From contig CM046442.1 of the NCBI GenBank assembly GCA_025506515.1, positions 17,856,443-17,920,442 of the forward strand: a DNA stretch of 64,000 nt. The letters run 5' to 3'. This document shows positions 43,641 to 55,100 of the stretch, in pieces. The stretch's first letter is position 1. Each line of letters begins with the position of its first letter. Position numbers and translations under genes: made by a program. Origin of the DNA: Flaveria trinervia (taxonomy: Eukaryota > Streptophyta > Magnoliopsida > Asterales > Asteraceae). The notes beneath the pieces were generated by a model, which was given only the letters and a program-made list of their open reading frames with translations, ran no database searches and was not told the DNA's origin.

Positions 43641-44559
43641 AATTTTATAAACTTTTATTCAATTAATTCTATATTTTTTATTATTTTTTTATCGCTTAAC
43701 TTTTTGAAATAAGCTACAACTGATTTTTCTACCTGAAGCTCATTAATAACAGAAGGAAGCACATAATTCCCTGATGCAATCTAATTAGCAACTCATGAAG
43801 ATCAAAAGAATATGTTGAAAAATAATGTGTATTTAAAGTTGAATGGAATGTGCAAAACTTACAACAAGCAATCTTGCAAGATCAAAAGAACATGCTGATC
43901 CATTGTAACACCCCGAATTTCTATTCAAACGAAAGAAAAAGAAAAGTAAATAGAAAGAATAGAAATTATGCACAAGTGGAGGAGGAAAAAGTGTACAAAG
44001 TACAAACCTTTTTACTTTAAGGTTTTAAAGCGGCATGGTTGCCCAGTATTTCTTCTCCATCTTCTTCAATAGGCTGAAAAAGAGAAAGAAGAGAGAGAGC
44101 CCGGTTCTAGAGAGAGAAAGTGGAAGAAGCAGCTTCAAAGGTAAGTCTTCCCTTCTATAAGCTTGGTTTCAGTTGGGTTTCGAGTTCTTGACTGAAGTTC
44201 TGGTTGTTTAGAGTTTGTTTTCGGGACTCAAAAGCTGAATCGAAGTGGGTCTTGAACTAGAAGAGTGTTGTTCAAAGGCTGCTCAATGTGAGTTTCTAGA
44301 ACCCCTATTTTACTTATTTTCAACTGATTTAGGGCTATTATGCATACTAAGTAAACATTTTGAAAGAAACCATGAGTTTCGGCTTTATGTTCGAAATGAT
44401 GTATGTATGTATGTATGTTATAGCGATGATTACGGGTTAGTGATGATGTATAGCATGCTTAGATGGCCTTAGTATGTTAGATCTGTGTTTGGTTACGATT
44501 GGAATAGCGATCAGGTGAAATTGATAGCATAGAAAATATTTCAGAATGTTCTGTTGAAC

Positions 44560-45020
44560 ATGAACAGTGGTCCATGCGCCCAGAGGTGGCTCATGCGCCT
44601 AAACAGTTGTCCTGCGCCCAGCATGAGAGGCCAGACGCCTAAATGTTGGCCATGCGCCCAAGGGTGGGTCATGCGCCTAAATAGTGGCCCATGCGCCCCG
44701 CATATTAGCCATGCGTCTAAGTGTTGGCCATACGCCCAAGGGTGGGTCATGCGCCTAAACAGTGGCCCATGCGTCTAAGTGTTAGCCATGCGCCTAAATA
44801 GTGCCCATGCACCTAAATAGTGCCCATGCGCTCAAGTGAATGAAACGGAAAAGTGTTGGCCATGCGCCTAAATAGTGCCCATGCGCCCAAGTGATTGAAA
44901 CGGCTAAGTGTTGGTGATGCGCCTGAACAAGGCAGAAGCGTCCAAATAGTGCCCATGCGCCCAGACTGTTTTACACTTAGAATTTTTATGCTCATACGCC
45001 TGGAAGGTCCCATGCACCCA
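44560..45020 (+). repeat. CATGCGCCTAAATAG-type repeats, 5' LTR of D
   Basis: About 24 imperfect units of 15-20 bp, alternating between catgcgcctaaacagt and catgcgcccaagtgttggc types. Nearly every unit keeps GCGCC or a one-step decay product. Open frames across it come from the periodicity. The 3' LTR has the same block at 49940-50400 with extra CpG losses (catgtgcc, catgagcc). Confidence 0.8.
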
Positions 45021-45445
45021 ATTTGGACTTGAGATTTCTAAGTGGCTTTTTAGGGGTATTATGGGGAGATAGGCGTGGTTATGATGTGATGGCTTATGTT
45101 TGATGTGCGCTATGCACGTACGATGTTGCCTGTGTGGTGATGGTGTATGTTTATGTTAATGTATGTTCCTTATTATGTATGTATTTCTTCCCTTGGCTTT
45201 GCGTTGAACGTTAATGAATGTAATGAAAGTATTATGTAACGTAAAGTAGAAGATAATGAAAAGAGGAACATAATGATAGAATGCATGCATGAATAAATGA
45301 ATGAACGAACGAACGAAAGGCTTGCCAGAAATATGTACAAAGGTGCATGGCTCTAAATGCCTTAAGCTCTACCGCATGAGGGTCAGCTAATCCTAAAGTG
45401 TGCATGTAAGGGTTCCAGTCTTTTTATGACTGACCTTCGGTAGTG

Positions 45446-45612
45446 TTACCCATTTCAATGGGGGTGTTGTTACCCACATTGGTGGGGTTGTTACCCATTT
45501 CGGTGGGGTTTTTGTTACCCACTTCGGTGGGGGTCTTACCCATTTTGATGGGGGTGTTGTTACCCATTTCGATGGTGGTGTTGATACCCACTTCGGTGGG
45601 GGTGTTGTTACC
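45446..45612 (+). repeat. TTCG-loop hairpin array 1, 5' LTR of D
   Basis: Seven units of 21-24 bp of the form ACCCA(C/T)-TTCG-(G/A)TGGGGGTGTTGTT. Each unit is a 5-bp hairpin with a four-base loop, mostly TTCG. The last stem pair changes together: CCCAC pairs with GTGGG, CCCAT with ATGGG. One unit shows the G-T intermediate (CCCAT/GTGGG). UUCG is a very stable RNA tetraloop. Confidence 0.75.
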
Positions 45613-45709
45613 TGAGTTACGTATAACTTTGGGGGTGTGGCATAAAGCCAAGCATAGATATGAGGTGAGCGACTTTGTGTTGCAAAAGACTCGAAAGAGG
45701 TCCTTGTCG

Positions 45710-46140
45710 CGTATCTCGGTACTGTGTCAGTCTTCGGACATCAGTCAGGAGTATTGCATGAGACATGATACAGATCGCGTACTCTGGCACAATATCAGTC
45801 TTTGGACATGAGTCGGGAGTATTGCATATGATGAAAGTGACGGATGATGAGATCCGTGTCGCGTATCCCGATACTGTGTCAGTCTTCGGACATGAGTCGG
45901 GGGTTTGTTTATCAGGCCCTAACACAGTATCAGTCTTCGGACATGAGTCGGGGATATTACATGAGACGAGATAATAAGGTGAGCGACTTTGTGTTGCAAC
46001 AGACTCGGATGGAGTTCAATCCCCGTGATTGACTCGTATGGGATCTTTGTCGCGTATCCGGGTGCTGTGTCAATCTTCGGACATGAGTCGGGGGTTTGTG
46101 AGCAGGCCCCGGCACAGCATCCGCTTTCGAGCATGATTCG
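45710..46140 (+). repeat. TTCG-loop hairpin array 2, 5' LTR of D
   Basis: About six irregular units. The best (45867-45901) has CCCGA paired with TCGGG on the outside and TCAGTC-TTCG-GAC-A-TGA inside. Others vary (TCTTTGGA, CTTTCGAG), and in the last unit GC-TTTCGA-GC replaces the inner stem. The units are joined by gcgtatcccg and ttgcatgagac segments. Confidence 0.65.
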
Positions 46141-46798
46141 TGGATATTTCAAGAGACAAGATTCGAGTAATAAAGAGTAATGAACGGAAGATAATGATGT
46201 AAAGAACAAACGTATGAATTAACGTTAATGAATTATCGTAATAATGTACAGAACAAGATCCTTGTCATTCGACCTCAGTAATCGTGGTTGAGTGCCACGA
46301 ATTGGGTAAGTTTGACCGGATCTAGAAAGAGAAGTGAACGATAATGTAATACATTGAATAAACAAAGTTAATGAACGTAATGATTAAGATAATAATATCA
46401 TTATCTGTATGTACGCATGATGCATGATCACGAATGATGTAAAGTATAGTATGATTTTGAAATAAAGTAAAGAACGGTTTTAACAAGAAAAGTACGTTTT
46501 ATTGTAAAACTAGAACTCACTCAGCGTCGCTGATTTTTGTATGCATGATAGTTGGCAGGTATTTGTTGATGCTGAGGAGTTGCAGGCATAGATGCATAAG
46601 CTACTGGGAGCATTTTGAGGCTGGCATCTGTATTTTGACATGTCTTGTATTTTTAGATGAAAACCAATGTTGTAAATGACATGTTTTAGTTATTAATGAA
46701 AGTTTCAAATTCTGCTGCAAAATAAATATACGTTTTATAATGTTTTATGTGCGATGAATGACCAACTGTGAGGTGCCCGGGAACGGGGCCTTACAAGT

Positions 46799-46810
46799 TG
46801 GTATCATAGC
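46799..46810 (+). other. primer-binding site of element D
   Basis: TGGTATCATAGC, one base from the initiator tRNA-Met site, begins four bases after the LTR end. Confidence 0.85.
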
Positions 46811-47167
46811 AAAAGTCTAAGTGAATTGGGTAAATATTTTAAAACCTAATCTTAAACTGAGAATGGGACTAAAAGGAAAAGGGATGCCAGTCCTAGTAGC
46901 TACGTGCCTGCAGGTAAAGGTTTTATGTAAACATTTAAAGTAAGTTAATGTTAACGGCCATTATGTGCGCATGTTATGTGGCTTGTGTGCTATTGTGTAG
47001 ATTTAGATGCTGATGTAGTTGGGATAGGAAATGCTTGGGGTATTAAGAGTAAAGTAAGTGGCTAATCACAAATGCCCACTGTAATTAGGGACTTACTATA
47101 CTTGACATAAATTGAGTGTTACCTTGAATGATCGTGTTAGTGTTTGAATCTTATAGTGTGTTAGAAG

Positions 47168-48442
47168 ATGGTTGGCAGTAGATCTTCGAAAGCTTCATGA
47201 GGTGGAGGCGGTGGTGGACGTGGTGCTGAACCAGGGGTCACAAGAGGAAGGTCTAGGGCTGAAAGAGTAGCCAATGAGGAACCCGAGACCCCTCATCAGG
47301 AGGGCGGTGATGAAAATGCTAATCAGAGAGCCTCGATGAGAGGGGCAGTCAGGGAGGAAGTGCATCAGGTTATGCAGACGATCCTACTGTCTGTGGTGAC
47401 TGAAGTTATAAAGGCTGTTAGAGATAAGGAGAGATAGGAAAGGGGTAGACCTTCAGGCGAAAGGAGATGACCTGAGACTGAAATGGTTTTCTTCGATGAT
47501 GAAGAGGAAGAAGAGGAAGAGCCTGCGCCGGAGGCGGCACGAGGCTGTAACTATGGGGCCTTTCAACGATGCAAGCCCCCAACTTTTGATGGAAACGGTA
47601 CTGCTGCTGCTGCTCACCGATGGGTGAGAGAGATAGAAGCGGTATTGAATATCAGCGAGTGCCGGGAGGATCAGAAAGTAAAGTTTGATGCCCATTCTTT
47701 TGTGGACTCAGCCTTGTGTTGGTGGGACAATATCGTCCAGGTTGAGGGAAACGGGGCTATCAGAAGGATGAGATGGCCGGAGTTGAAGAGGCTGGTGATT
47801 GAGGAGTTCTATCCTCATCGTGAGATGGACAAGGTTAAAAGAGAGTTCTTGCAACTGGAGGCGGAAACGATGACACATTAGCAATATACCTCTAAATTCA
47901 ACGAGATGGCACGTCTGGTGCCGGATCAGGTGATTCCTCTTTCACGAAAGATCAAGAGGTACATTCAGGGCTTGCCGGCGGACATCCGTAGGCACATGAT
48001 CGTTGCCCGACCGAGCACGTTTAGGTTGGCGGTTGATTTGGCGGGGAGATTGTATGATTAAAGATCTGTGATGGTGACTGAAAGTAGCAAGAAAGGAGAG
48101 GGTGATCAAGAATGGAACAGGAAGCGATTGGAACGTGGCGGAGCCGCTCCAGGTGGCAAAGGTGCACGAGTGGATGATCAGCGTGTGGTCATAACTGGTG
48201 TGGGGTCGAAAAGGTGTGACAAGTGTGGACACAGGCACCCCGGGGAATGTAGATTGGGGGGCAATGTCTGTTTCTGTTGTGGGAAGACCGGACATGTGGC
48301 GAAGAACTGCGGTATAGGGAGGTGTTATTCCTGTGGTGAGGAAGGTCACATGAGCAGGGATTGCAAGAAGCCGAGGGCGGAAGGTTCAGTAGTGAAGAAG
48401 ATCCGAGGAAGCTCCGGAACGAGGAAGGAGAATAGAGGGTGA
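47168..48442 (+). pseudogene. gag: gag of element D
   Basis: The ATG at 47168 begins MVGSRSSKAS, stopped at once by TGA; the N-terminal frame goes on with EEPETPHQEGG and MQTILLSVVTEVIKAV to a stop near 47437. The main open part 47483-47881 has a Glu-rich start, then CKPPTFDGNG and WVREIEAVLNISEC, VKFDAHSFVDSALCWWDN and LVIEEFYPHREMDKVKREFLQLE, the retrotransposon Gag core. After one stop (47879) it continues YTSKFNEMARLVPDQV and, after another stop at 48059, to 48442 with the knuckles CDKCGHRHPGEC, CFCCGKTGHVAKNC and CYSCGEEGHMSRDC. Only three stops break it. Confidence 0.9.
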
Positions 48443-49160
48443 AGGCTAGAGCCTTCGCTATGACCGGGAGGAGGCTAGGTCAGACTCCAAGGTAACATCA
48501 GGTACGTTCTTGCAAGTTTAGATTTACGCATCTATGCTTTAATTGTGACGCTAGTTGTAGTTTTGTTGTCTCTAGTTTCTGTGATGTTGCACGTTAGGGG
48601 TAAGAAGATTGATGAGCCCTTCGATGTAAGAAATTTTATTAGTAAGTCTACCAGGTTACCTAATGCCTAGAGGATTGCGTGATAGAATTGAGAAAGTGCG
48701 CTTGTTCCTGCTAGGCTGTCCAAGACAGACAAAGGTAGGTAGACATGCATCTCCGAGTGAGTTGGTCAGTAGTCAATGACTCAAGTCCCAGGTGTTGCAA
48801 GAAGATGGATTGCTCAACCAAGAGTTTGGCAACGACCTATGACAATGAAGTATGAGGAAGGCTTCGACCAGGAAAGCGGATTGCTTGATTTGAAATCGAG
48901 TAAAGCTAATATTAAAGTGTAGAGGGTCATTCTCAGTTATTGCTCAGGTAGGAGAAGTGGCACATCGACTGAAGCTACCCGATGAGTTAAGTGGAATTCA
49001 TCTGATGTTCCAAGCATCTTGTCTAAGAAAGAGCTCAACCGATGAGGAGATGATCATGCTACTAGAGAATACTGAGATGGATAGAGTATCCAACCACGAG
49101 AAGCAACTGGTGACCATTATTAATAAGAAGAAGAGAATAGGCTAAGGAGGATGATGGTTT
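48443..49160 (+). pseudogene. pol relic of element D (protease start and integrase tail)
   Basis: After gag, AFAMTGRR and, in other frames, CDASCSFVVSSFCDVA and KIDEPFDVR match the protease of chromovirus A. From about 48660 to 48900 only weak words remain. VAHRLKLPDELSGIHLMFQASCLRKSS (starting 48957) matches the end of Tekay-type integrase. Compared with element A, about 4 kb between these two parts are missing, containing RT, RNase H and the integrase core. Stops lie throughout. Confidence 0.75.
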
Positions 49161-49280
49161 CACTTGTGTGAGTGCAATGAAGCCTAAAGGGATCTAAGTT
49201 TAAATGCAAGATCAAAGAAGAAGTGAGACAGTGTTACCTGTGACTGTTCGAGAAGCGACAGGTTTCGGGGACGAAACCTC

Positions 49281-49296
49281 TTTAAGGGGGTAGACT
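49281..49296 (+). other. polypurine tract of element D
   Basis: tttaagggggtagact precedes the 3' LTR start at 49297 and follows tttcggggacgaaacctc. Confidence 0.88.
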
Positions 49297-52192
49297 TGTA
49301 ACACCTCGAATTTCTATTCAAAAGAAAGGAAAAGAAAAGTAAATAGAAAGAATAGAAATTGTGCACAAGTTGAGGGGGAAAAAGTGTACAAAGTACAAAC
49401 CTTTTTTACTTTAAGGTTTTAAAGGGGAATGGTTGCCCATTATTTCTTCTCCATCTTCTTCAATTGGCTGAAAAGGAGAAAGAAGAGAGAAAGCCCGGTT
49501 CTAGAGAGAGAAAGTGGAAGAAACAGCTTCAAAGGTAAGTCTTCCCTTCTATAAGCTTGGTTTCAGCTAGGTTTCGAGTTCTTGACCGAAGTACTGGTTG
49601 TTTTCGGGATTCAAGAGCTGAATCGAAGTGGGTCTTGAACTGGAAGAGTGTTGTTCAAAGGCTGCTCAAGGTGAGTTTCTAGAACCCCTCTTTTATTGAT
49701 TTTCAACTGATTGGGGCTATTATGCATACTAAGTAAACATTTTGAAAGAAACCGTGAGTTTCAGCTTTATGTTCGAAATGATGTATGTATGTATGTTATA
49801 GCAATGAATATGGGTTAGTGATGATGTATAGCATGCTTAGATGGCCTTAGTATGTTAGATCTGTGTTTGGATACGATCAGAATGGCGATCGGGTGAAATT
49901 GATAGCATAGAAAATATTTCAGAATGTTCTGATGAACATGAACAGTGGTCCATGAGCCCAGAGGTGGCTCATGTGCCTAAATAGTTGTCCATGCACCCAG
50001 CATGAGAGGCCAGACGCCTAAGTGTTGGCCATGCGCCCAAGGGTGGGTCATGTGACTAAATAGTGGCCCATGCGCCCAGCATGTTGGCCATGTGTCTAAG
50101 TGTAGGCCATGCGCCCAAGGGTGGGTCATGCGCCTAAACAGTGGCCCATGTGTCTTAGTGTTGGCCATGCGGCCAAGTGTTGGCCATGCGCCTAAATAGT
50201 GCCTATGCGCCCAAGTGAATGAAACGACTAAGTGTTGGCCATGCGGCTAAATAGTGCCCATGAGCCCAAGTGATTGAAATGGCTAAGTGTTGGTGATGCG
50301 CCTGAACAGGGCAGAAGCGCCCAAACAGTGCCCATGCGCCCAGACTGTTTTACACTTAGAATTTTTATGCTTATGCGCCTGGAAGGTCCCATGCGCCTAA
50401 TTTGGACTAGAGATTTCTAAGTGGCTTTTTATGGGTATTATAGGGAGATAGTCCTAGTTATGATGTGATGGCTTATGTTTGATGTGCGTTATGCACGTAT
50501 GATGTTGCCTGGGTGGTGATGGTGTATGTTATGTTTATGTATGTTCCTTATTATGTATGTATGTCTTCCCTTGGCTTTGCATTGAACGTTAATGAATGTA
50601 ATGAAGTATTATGTAATGTAAAGTGGAAGACAATGAAAAGAGGAATGTAATGATAGAATGCATGCATGAATAAATGAATGAATGAACGAACAAAAGGCTT
50701 GCAAGCAATATGTACAGAGGTGCACGGCTCTAAATGCCTTAAGCTCTATCGCGTGAGGTTCAGCTAATCCTAAAGTGTGCACGTAAGGGTTCTAGTATTT
50801 GTGACTGACCTTCAGTAGTGTTACCTATTTTGATGGGGGTGTTGTTACCCACTTCGATAGGGGTGTTACCCATTTTGATGGGGGTGTTGTTACCCACTTC
50901 GGTGGGCGTGTTACCCATTTCGATGGGGGTGTTGTTACCCACTTCGGTGGGGGTGTTACCCATTTCGATGGGGATGTTAATACCCACTTCGGTGGGGGTG
51001 TTGTTACCCGAGTTACGTTTAACTTCGGGGGTGTGGCATAAAGCCAAGCATAGAAATGAGGTGAGCAACTTTGCATTGCAACAGACTCGTAAGAGGTCCT
51101 TGTCGCGTATCCCGATACTATGTCAGTCTTCGGACATGAGTCGGGGGTATTGCGTGAGACAGGATACAGATCGCGTACTCCTGCACAGAATCAGTCTTCG
51201 GACATGAGTCGGGAGTATTACATATGATGAAAGTGACGGATGATGAGATCCGTGTCGCGTATCCCGATACTGTGTCAATCTTTGGACATGAGTCGGGGGT
51301 TTGTTTATCAGGCCCTGACACAGTATCAGTCTTCGGACATGAGTCGGGGATATTGCATGAGACGAGATAATGAGGTGAGCGACTTTGTGTTGCAACAGAC
51401 TCGGATGGAGTTCAATCCCTGTGGTTGACTCGTATGGGATCTTTGTCGCGTATCCCGGTGCTGTGTGAATCTTCGGACATGAGTTGGGGGTTTGTGAGCA
51501 GGCCCCGGCACAACATCCGCTTTCGAGTATGAGTCAGGGATATTGCAAGAGACAAGATTCGAGTAATAAAGAGTAATGAACGGATGATAATGATGTAAAG
51601 AACGAACGTATGAATGAACTTTAATGAATTATTGTAATAATGTACAGAACAGGATCCTTGTCATTCGACCTCAGTAATCGTGGCTGAGTGCCACGAAGAA
51701 GGTAAAGTCTGACCGGATCTTGAAAGAGAAGGAAACGATAATGTAATACATTGAATGAACAAAGTTAATGAACGTAATGATGAAGATAATAATGATATTA
51801 TCTCTATGTACGTATGATGCGTGATCACGAACGATGTAAAGTATAGTATGATTTTGAAAGAAAGTAAAGAACGGTTTTAACAAAGAAAAGTATGTTTTAT
51901 TGTAAAACTAGAACTCACTTAGCGTCACTGACTTTTGTATGCATGATAGTTGGCAGGTATTTGTTGATGCTGAGGAGTTGCAGACATGGATGCATAAGCT
52001 ACTTGGAGCATTTTGAGGCTGGCATCCGTATTTTGACATGTCTTGTATTTTGAGATGAAAACAAATGTTGTAAATGACATGTTTTAGTTATTAATGAAAG
52101 TTTTAAAATCCGCTGCAAAATAAATGTATGTTTTATAATGTTTTATGTGTGATGAATGACCAACTGTGAGGTGTCCGGAACGGGGCCTTACA
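49297..52192 (+). repeat. 3' LTR of element D
   Basis: 2896 bp, from TGTAACACCTCGAATTTC to GGGGCCTTACA, colinear with the 5' LTR. It contains CATGCGCC repeats (49940-50400), core (50609-50625, with TAATGTA instead of TAACGTA), TTCG array 1 (50821-51012, eight units) and array 2 (51100-51530). The splice-donor-like AAG|GTGAGT at about 49671 is intact here, but is AATGTGAGT in the 5' LTR. Confidence 0.92.
50821..51012 (+). repeat. TTCG-loop hairpin array 1, 3' LTR of D
   Basis: Eight units. Their stems are CCTAT/ATGGG, CCCAC/ATAGG (two mismatches), CCCAT/ATGGG, CCCAC/GTGGG, CCCAT/ATGGG, CCCAC/GTGGG, CCCAT/ATGGG and CCCAC/GTGGG, so the C-G and T-A versions alternate. Loops are TTCG or TTTG. The array is one unit longer than in the 5' LTR. 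Confidence 0.75.
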
Positions 52193-52197
52193 TCCAT

Positions 52198-55100
52198 GGA
52201 TACCTTTTTGTCTATCTTTCATATTTATTTCACAACATCGCTTTTTTGATGAAAACCCTAACCAACTTTTTTAATATTAACCCAGGACCGCCTTGTTGCT
52301 GATCGTTGTCTACTAAGGTCCTCCATCCAAGATAAGTGATACCCTAATTCTTCTTCTTTGTCATCCTTTTATTGCCGTTTTGAGCAATTCCTATTGTCAA
52401 AATCTTTATACCAGACCAGGAACAATGTTCAAAAACTATTGCTTTAAACTTTCAATCACCACTTTGTTGTTCAATCGCCTTTTTGTTCATCTTTCGTTTT
52501 TTGTTTCTTTTGATTCGACTATAAGACTTATGTTCGTCATATTCTAATATGATTTGGTTTACAATTTCAAACACGATTTGTTTTAATTGTAGGGTAAGTT
52601 GCCACTTCATATGGTTGTATATACTTCCTTCAATCGGCTTCATATTACTAGTGACATGAATCCCTGTGTTTAATTAGTGATGGCAAATTGGGCGGCCTGT
52701 GGTTAGTATCTGCTCAAAATTGGTTCAACTAAAATGTGTACATTTTGGTGCTGTCAAGATCTAATGTAGTTGCATAGTAATTGTAAATAGAACTATATGT
52801 TTATAATAATAATAATCTAATACGAGCTTCCAATGCAAGGTGTGTTTGACATTGGTATCACATTTCTTGCTATATATGTGCCTTTAAACATCATTATTTA
52901 CAAGTTAAAAAATTATTGTTCTTCATTCTCTTTACTGTGTGCAATCGTGAGGTATATTGCATGTGTTAAGGCTTAAGTCTATGTAAGGTACTAACTTGTT
53001 GATTTTAAGTTGGTTTTGTATTCAAACGAGAAAGCTCCATTCCCATTAATCAAATAAAATGAGCTCTTTTTTTGGTTTGTGTGACATATGTAGTGAGCTT
53101 TGCTGTGTTTTGAATTCTTGTGTGGATTTTACGACTTTTGTGAGTCAGGGTCAAATTAGTTAAGGAAATTGGTTGTTTTTCGATAGATTTTGTAATATCA
53201 AGTGTGGGCCTATTATCATAGTATAACTTATTTTTCAAATATGGGTCATTAGCATTGTTCTTTTATCAGAATTGTATGTCACAAAGGGAACATACCAACT
53301 TTGCTTTCATGATTAATTACTTTAGGAGTTAGAAAACACCTTCAATTTAAAAAATATGGTGTTAGACTCTTTTTCATAAATTTTGATTTAATGTGTAGGT
53401 TGCTTATATGGCGGTGCCACCGCCCTCATAAACTTTTGTCAACAAAAAGACCACAAAAATTGAAGAACAAAACATTTCCCATTCTGCAGGGTGTGTCTTA
53501 TGTTATTGTTCATCTTGATTAGATAGACCCCATCAAATTCTGTAGACAATCCAAAATTCTTTTGATCCAACCAATTCAGCTACTATAAAATTGGATGCTC
53601 CAGCACATGCCTATATTACAAAGCACCGATGCTCCATGCATGCATTCACATGGGTAAATACTTTATTAACCTTAAAAAATACATTGCATATGACATATAG
53701 TATAGTACATAATCTTTGTAATTCTGTAAAAAAAATATAAGTATCAATCTATCATATGAGTATTTTATCACATGGTAATTGCCTAATTGGTAAGGTTGTA
53801 TTTTAAACCGAGGCTTTTGAATCTGAAATGAAATTTGTAAATTTCGACTTGACTCATGGTCTAACCCGTAATTAGTTACTTTTTAATGCTTACTAAGTTG
53901 AAGACTATTGTTTGCTAAATATCAAGGTCTACAATTCTTTCAATGGTACTCTTTTGTATGTTTGGAATGTGTTGAAATTAGAAACCTGAATCTGGATTTA
54001 AATATCCACTTATGCATAAGGTAGATTGGTTCTCCGATAAATAATTAAAACAAATAATGGTTATTGTAATTTTTTAGTAAGGTTTTCAATTTAGTTTAAT
54101 TTGTGTTTCCTCTATGTTGCAACATTATCTTCCTCAAGAGTTAATTAGGTGTTAAGCTTGAGTTTGAAAAAAGATCTTCGTGTCCTCTACATAGCGATGT
54201 CTTCCATCGCTGCACGCGAGTACGTTTTGACCAAAGGTTGCTTGAAGGAGCTGATGAGGGGAAAACCGTAACAACACACAAGCAATCAAGAGATGTTACA
54301 TCCTACCTTATTGTAAATTTTTTGATTGTATATTAAGAAACCATTTTACACTTAAGAGACTATTGTTAGAGACGATATTAAAATACCAATTAACTCAAAA
54401 AGTTAAGGTAACTAATAAGACAATGAATATTGTATTGTATGAGTTTTTTTAGATATTTATAAGAAATATTTACTTCTCTTAATGTAACTGCATTTATATT
54501 ATTATCAATCAAAGTAGTGACTTTCATTATTATTGATAATGATATTGTTTAGTAGCTATGTAGTAACGTATTGTTGTTTTAACCAACCGTGTAACACACG
54601 GATACTAAACAAATAAGTAATATAAAAATAAGTAATTGGATGAACCAAATAAACCGATTTCAAGGATTGGATAACCCATAACCAAAACAAAAAATATAAT
54701 AACCAACTCAATTATGATTAAGAACCAACCAAATAACCACACAAGATTCTCGTTACACTTAGGAACTGAACTGAATTAAAATAAAAGAACATAAGAAGTA
54801 AGGTGAATATTATGTGTTAAAATAGAGATGCTACATTAGTTAAAGATAAAGAAAGTAAGTAAAAACATTCATTTTGATAAACTGAATAAGATTTATGCAA
54901 TGACTAGTAACATAACCGAATGAAAAGAAAAGAATCATTAATTAAAACATAAAATAAAAAAACTATATAGAGTTAATTTAGGAAAAACTTAATATTAAGA
55001 TAATAGGTTTTTTGAATAAGATAGAAAAAACAAAAGGTTAATAAATTGAGTAAAGATAAAGAAATTAAGAAAAATATCATTGATAAATATTTTTTAGTTA

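Larger units (their letters stand above)
42070..43905. other. AT-rich intergenic DNA with TA arrays
   Basis: No gene is visible. It holds long (TA)n-type arrays at about 42358-42428 and 42785-42925, a MITE-like start at 42289, a Helitron-like 3' end at 42747-42780 and an AT-rich block (43480-43640) that recurs inverted at 55005-55140. A gaagatcaaaagaatatgttga / caagatcaaaagaacatgctga pair (43796 and 43878) lies just left of element D. Confidence 0.6.
43906..46795 (+). repeat. 5' LTR of element D
   Basis: 2890 bp, from TGTAACACCCCGAATTTC to GGGGCCTTACA. Order of parts: GAGA-rich leader (about 44085-44125), AAAG|GTAAGT (44137-44146), ATGCGCC repeats (44560-45020), TAACGTAAAG core (45231-45247), TTCG hairpin array 1 (45446-45612), hairpin array 2 (45710-46140) and the conserved 3' end with gagttgcag and agcgtcgctga. 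It is longer than the other LTRs because of the arrays. Confidence 0.92.
43906..52192 (+). mobile_element. complete Ty3/gypsy element D lacking most of pol
   Basis: The element has two LTRs of about 2.89 kb, PBS, gag, a short pol relic and PPT, and is flanked by tccat (43901-43905 and 52193-52197). The internal region is only 2.5 kb: protease is partly present, RT, RNase H and the integrase core are missing, and the integrase tail is kept. LTRs make up 70 percent of its length. It can only have moved with proteins from a relative, unless the loss happened after insertion. The zinc knuckles and the Tekay-like integrase tail relate it to chromovirus A. Confidence 0.92.

Noticed and set aside
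45424..45811. Open frames on both strands rich in VGVLLPTSVG or TPTEVGNN repeats
   Set aside because: Both come from the TTCG hairpin array read in frame; periodicity of 21 and 24 bases keeps frames open.
53776..53860. Possible second tRNA-like head (aattgcctaattggtaagg)
   Set aside because: An A-box-like word is present but no B box follows at the proper distance.
54587..54608. Second Helitron-like end: hairpin CCGTGT-aac-ACACGG followed by CTAA
   Set aside because: Only three bases separate hairpin and CTAA, fewer than the usual spacing of about ten, and no 5' end is visible.
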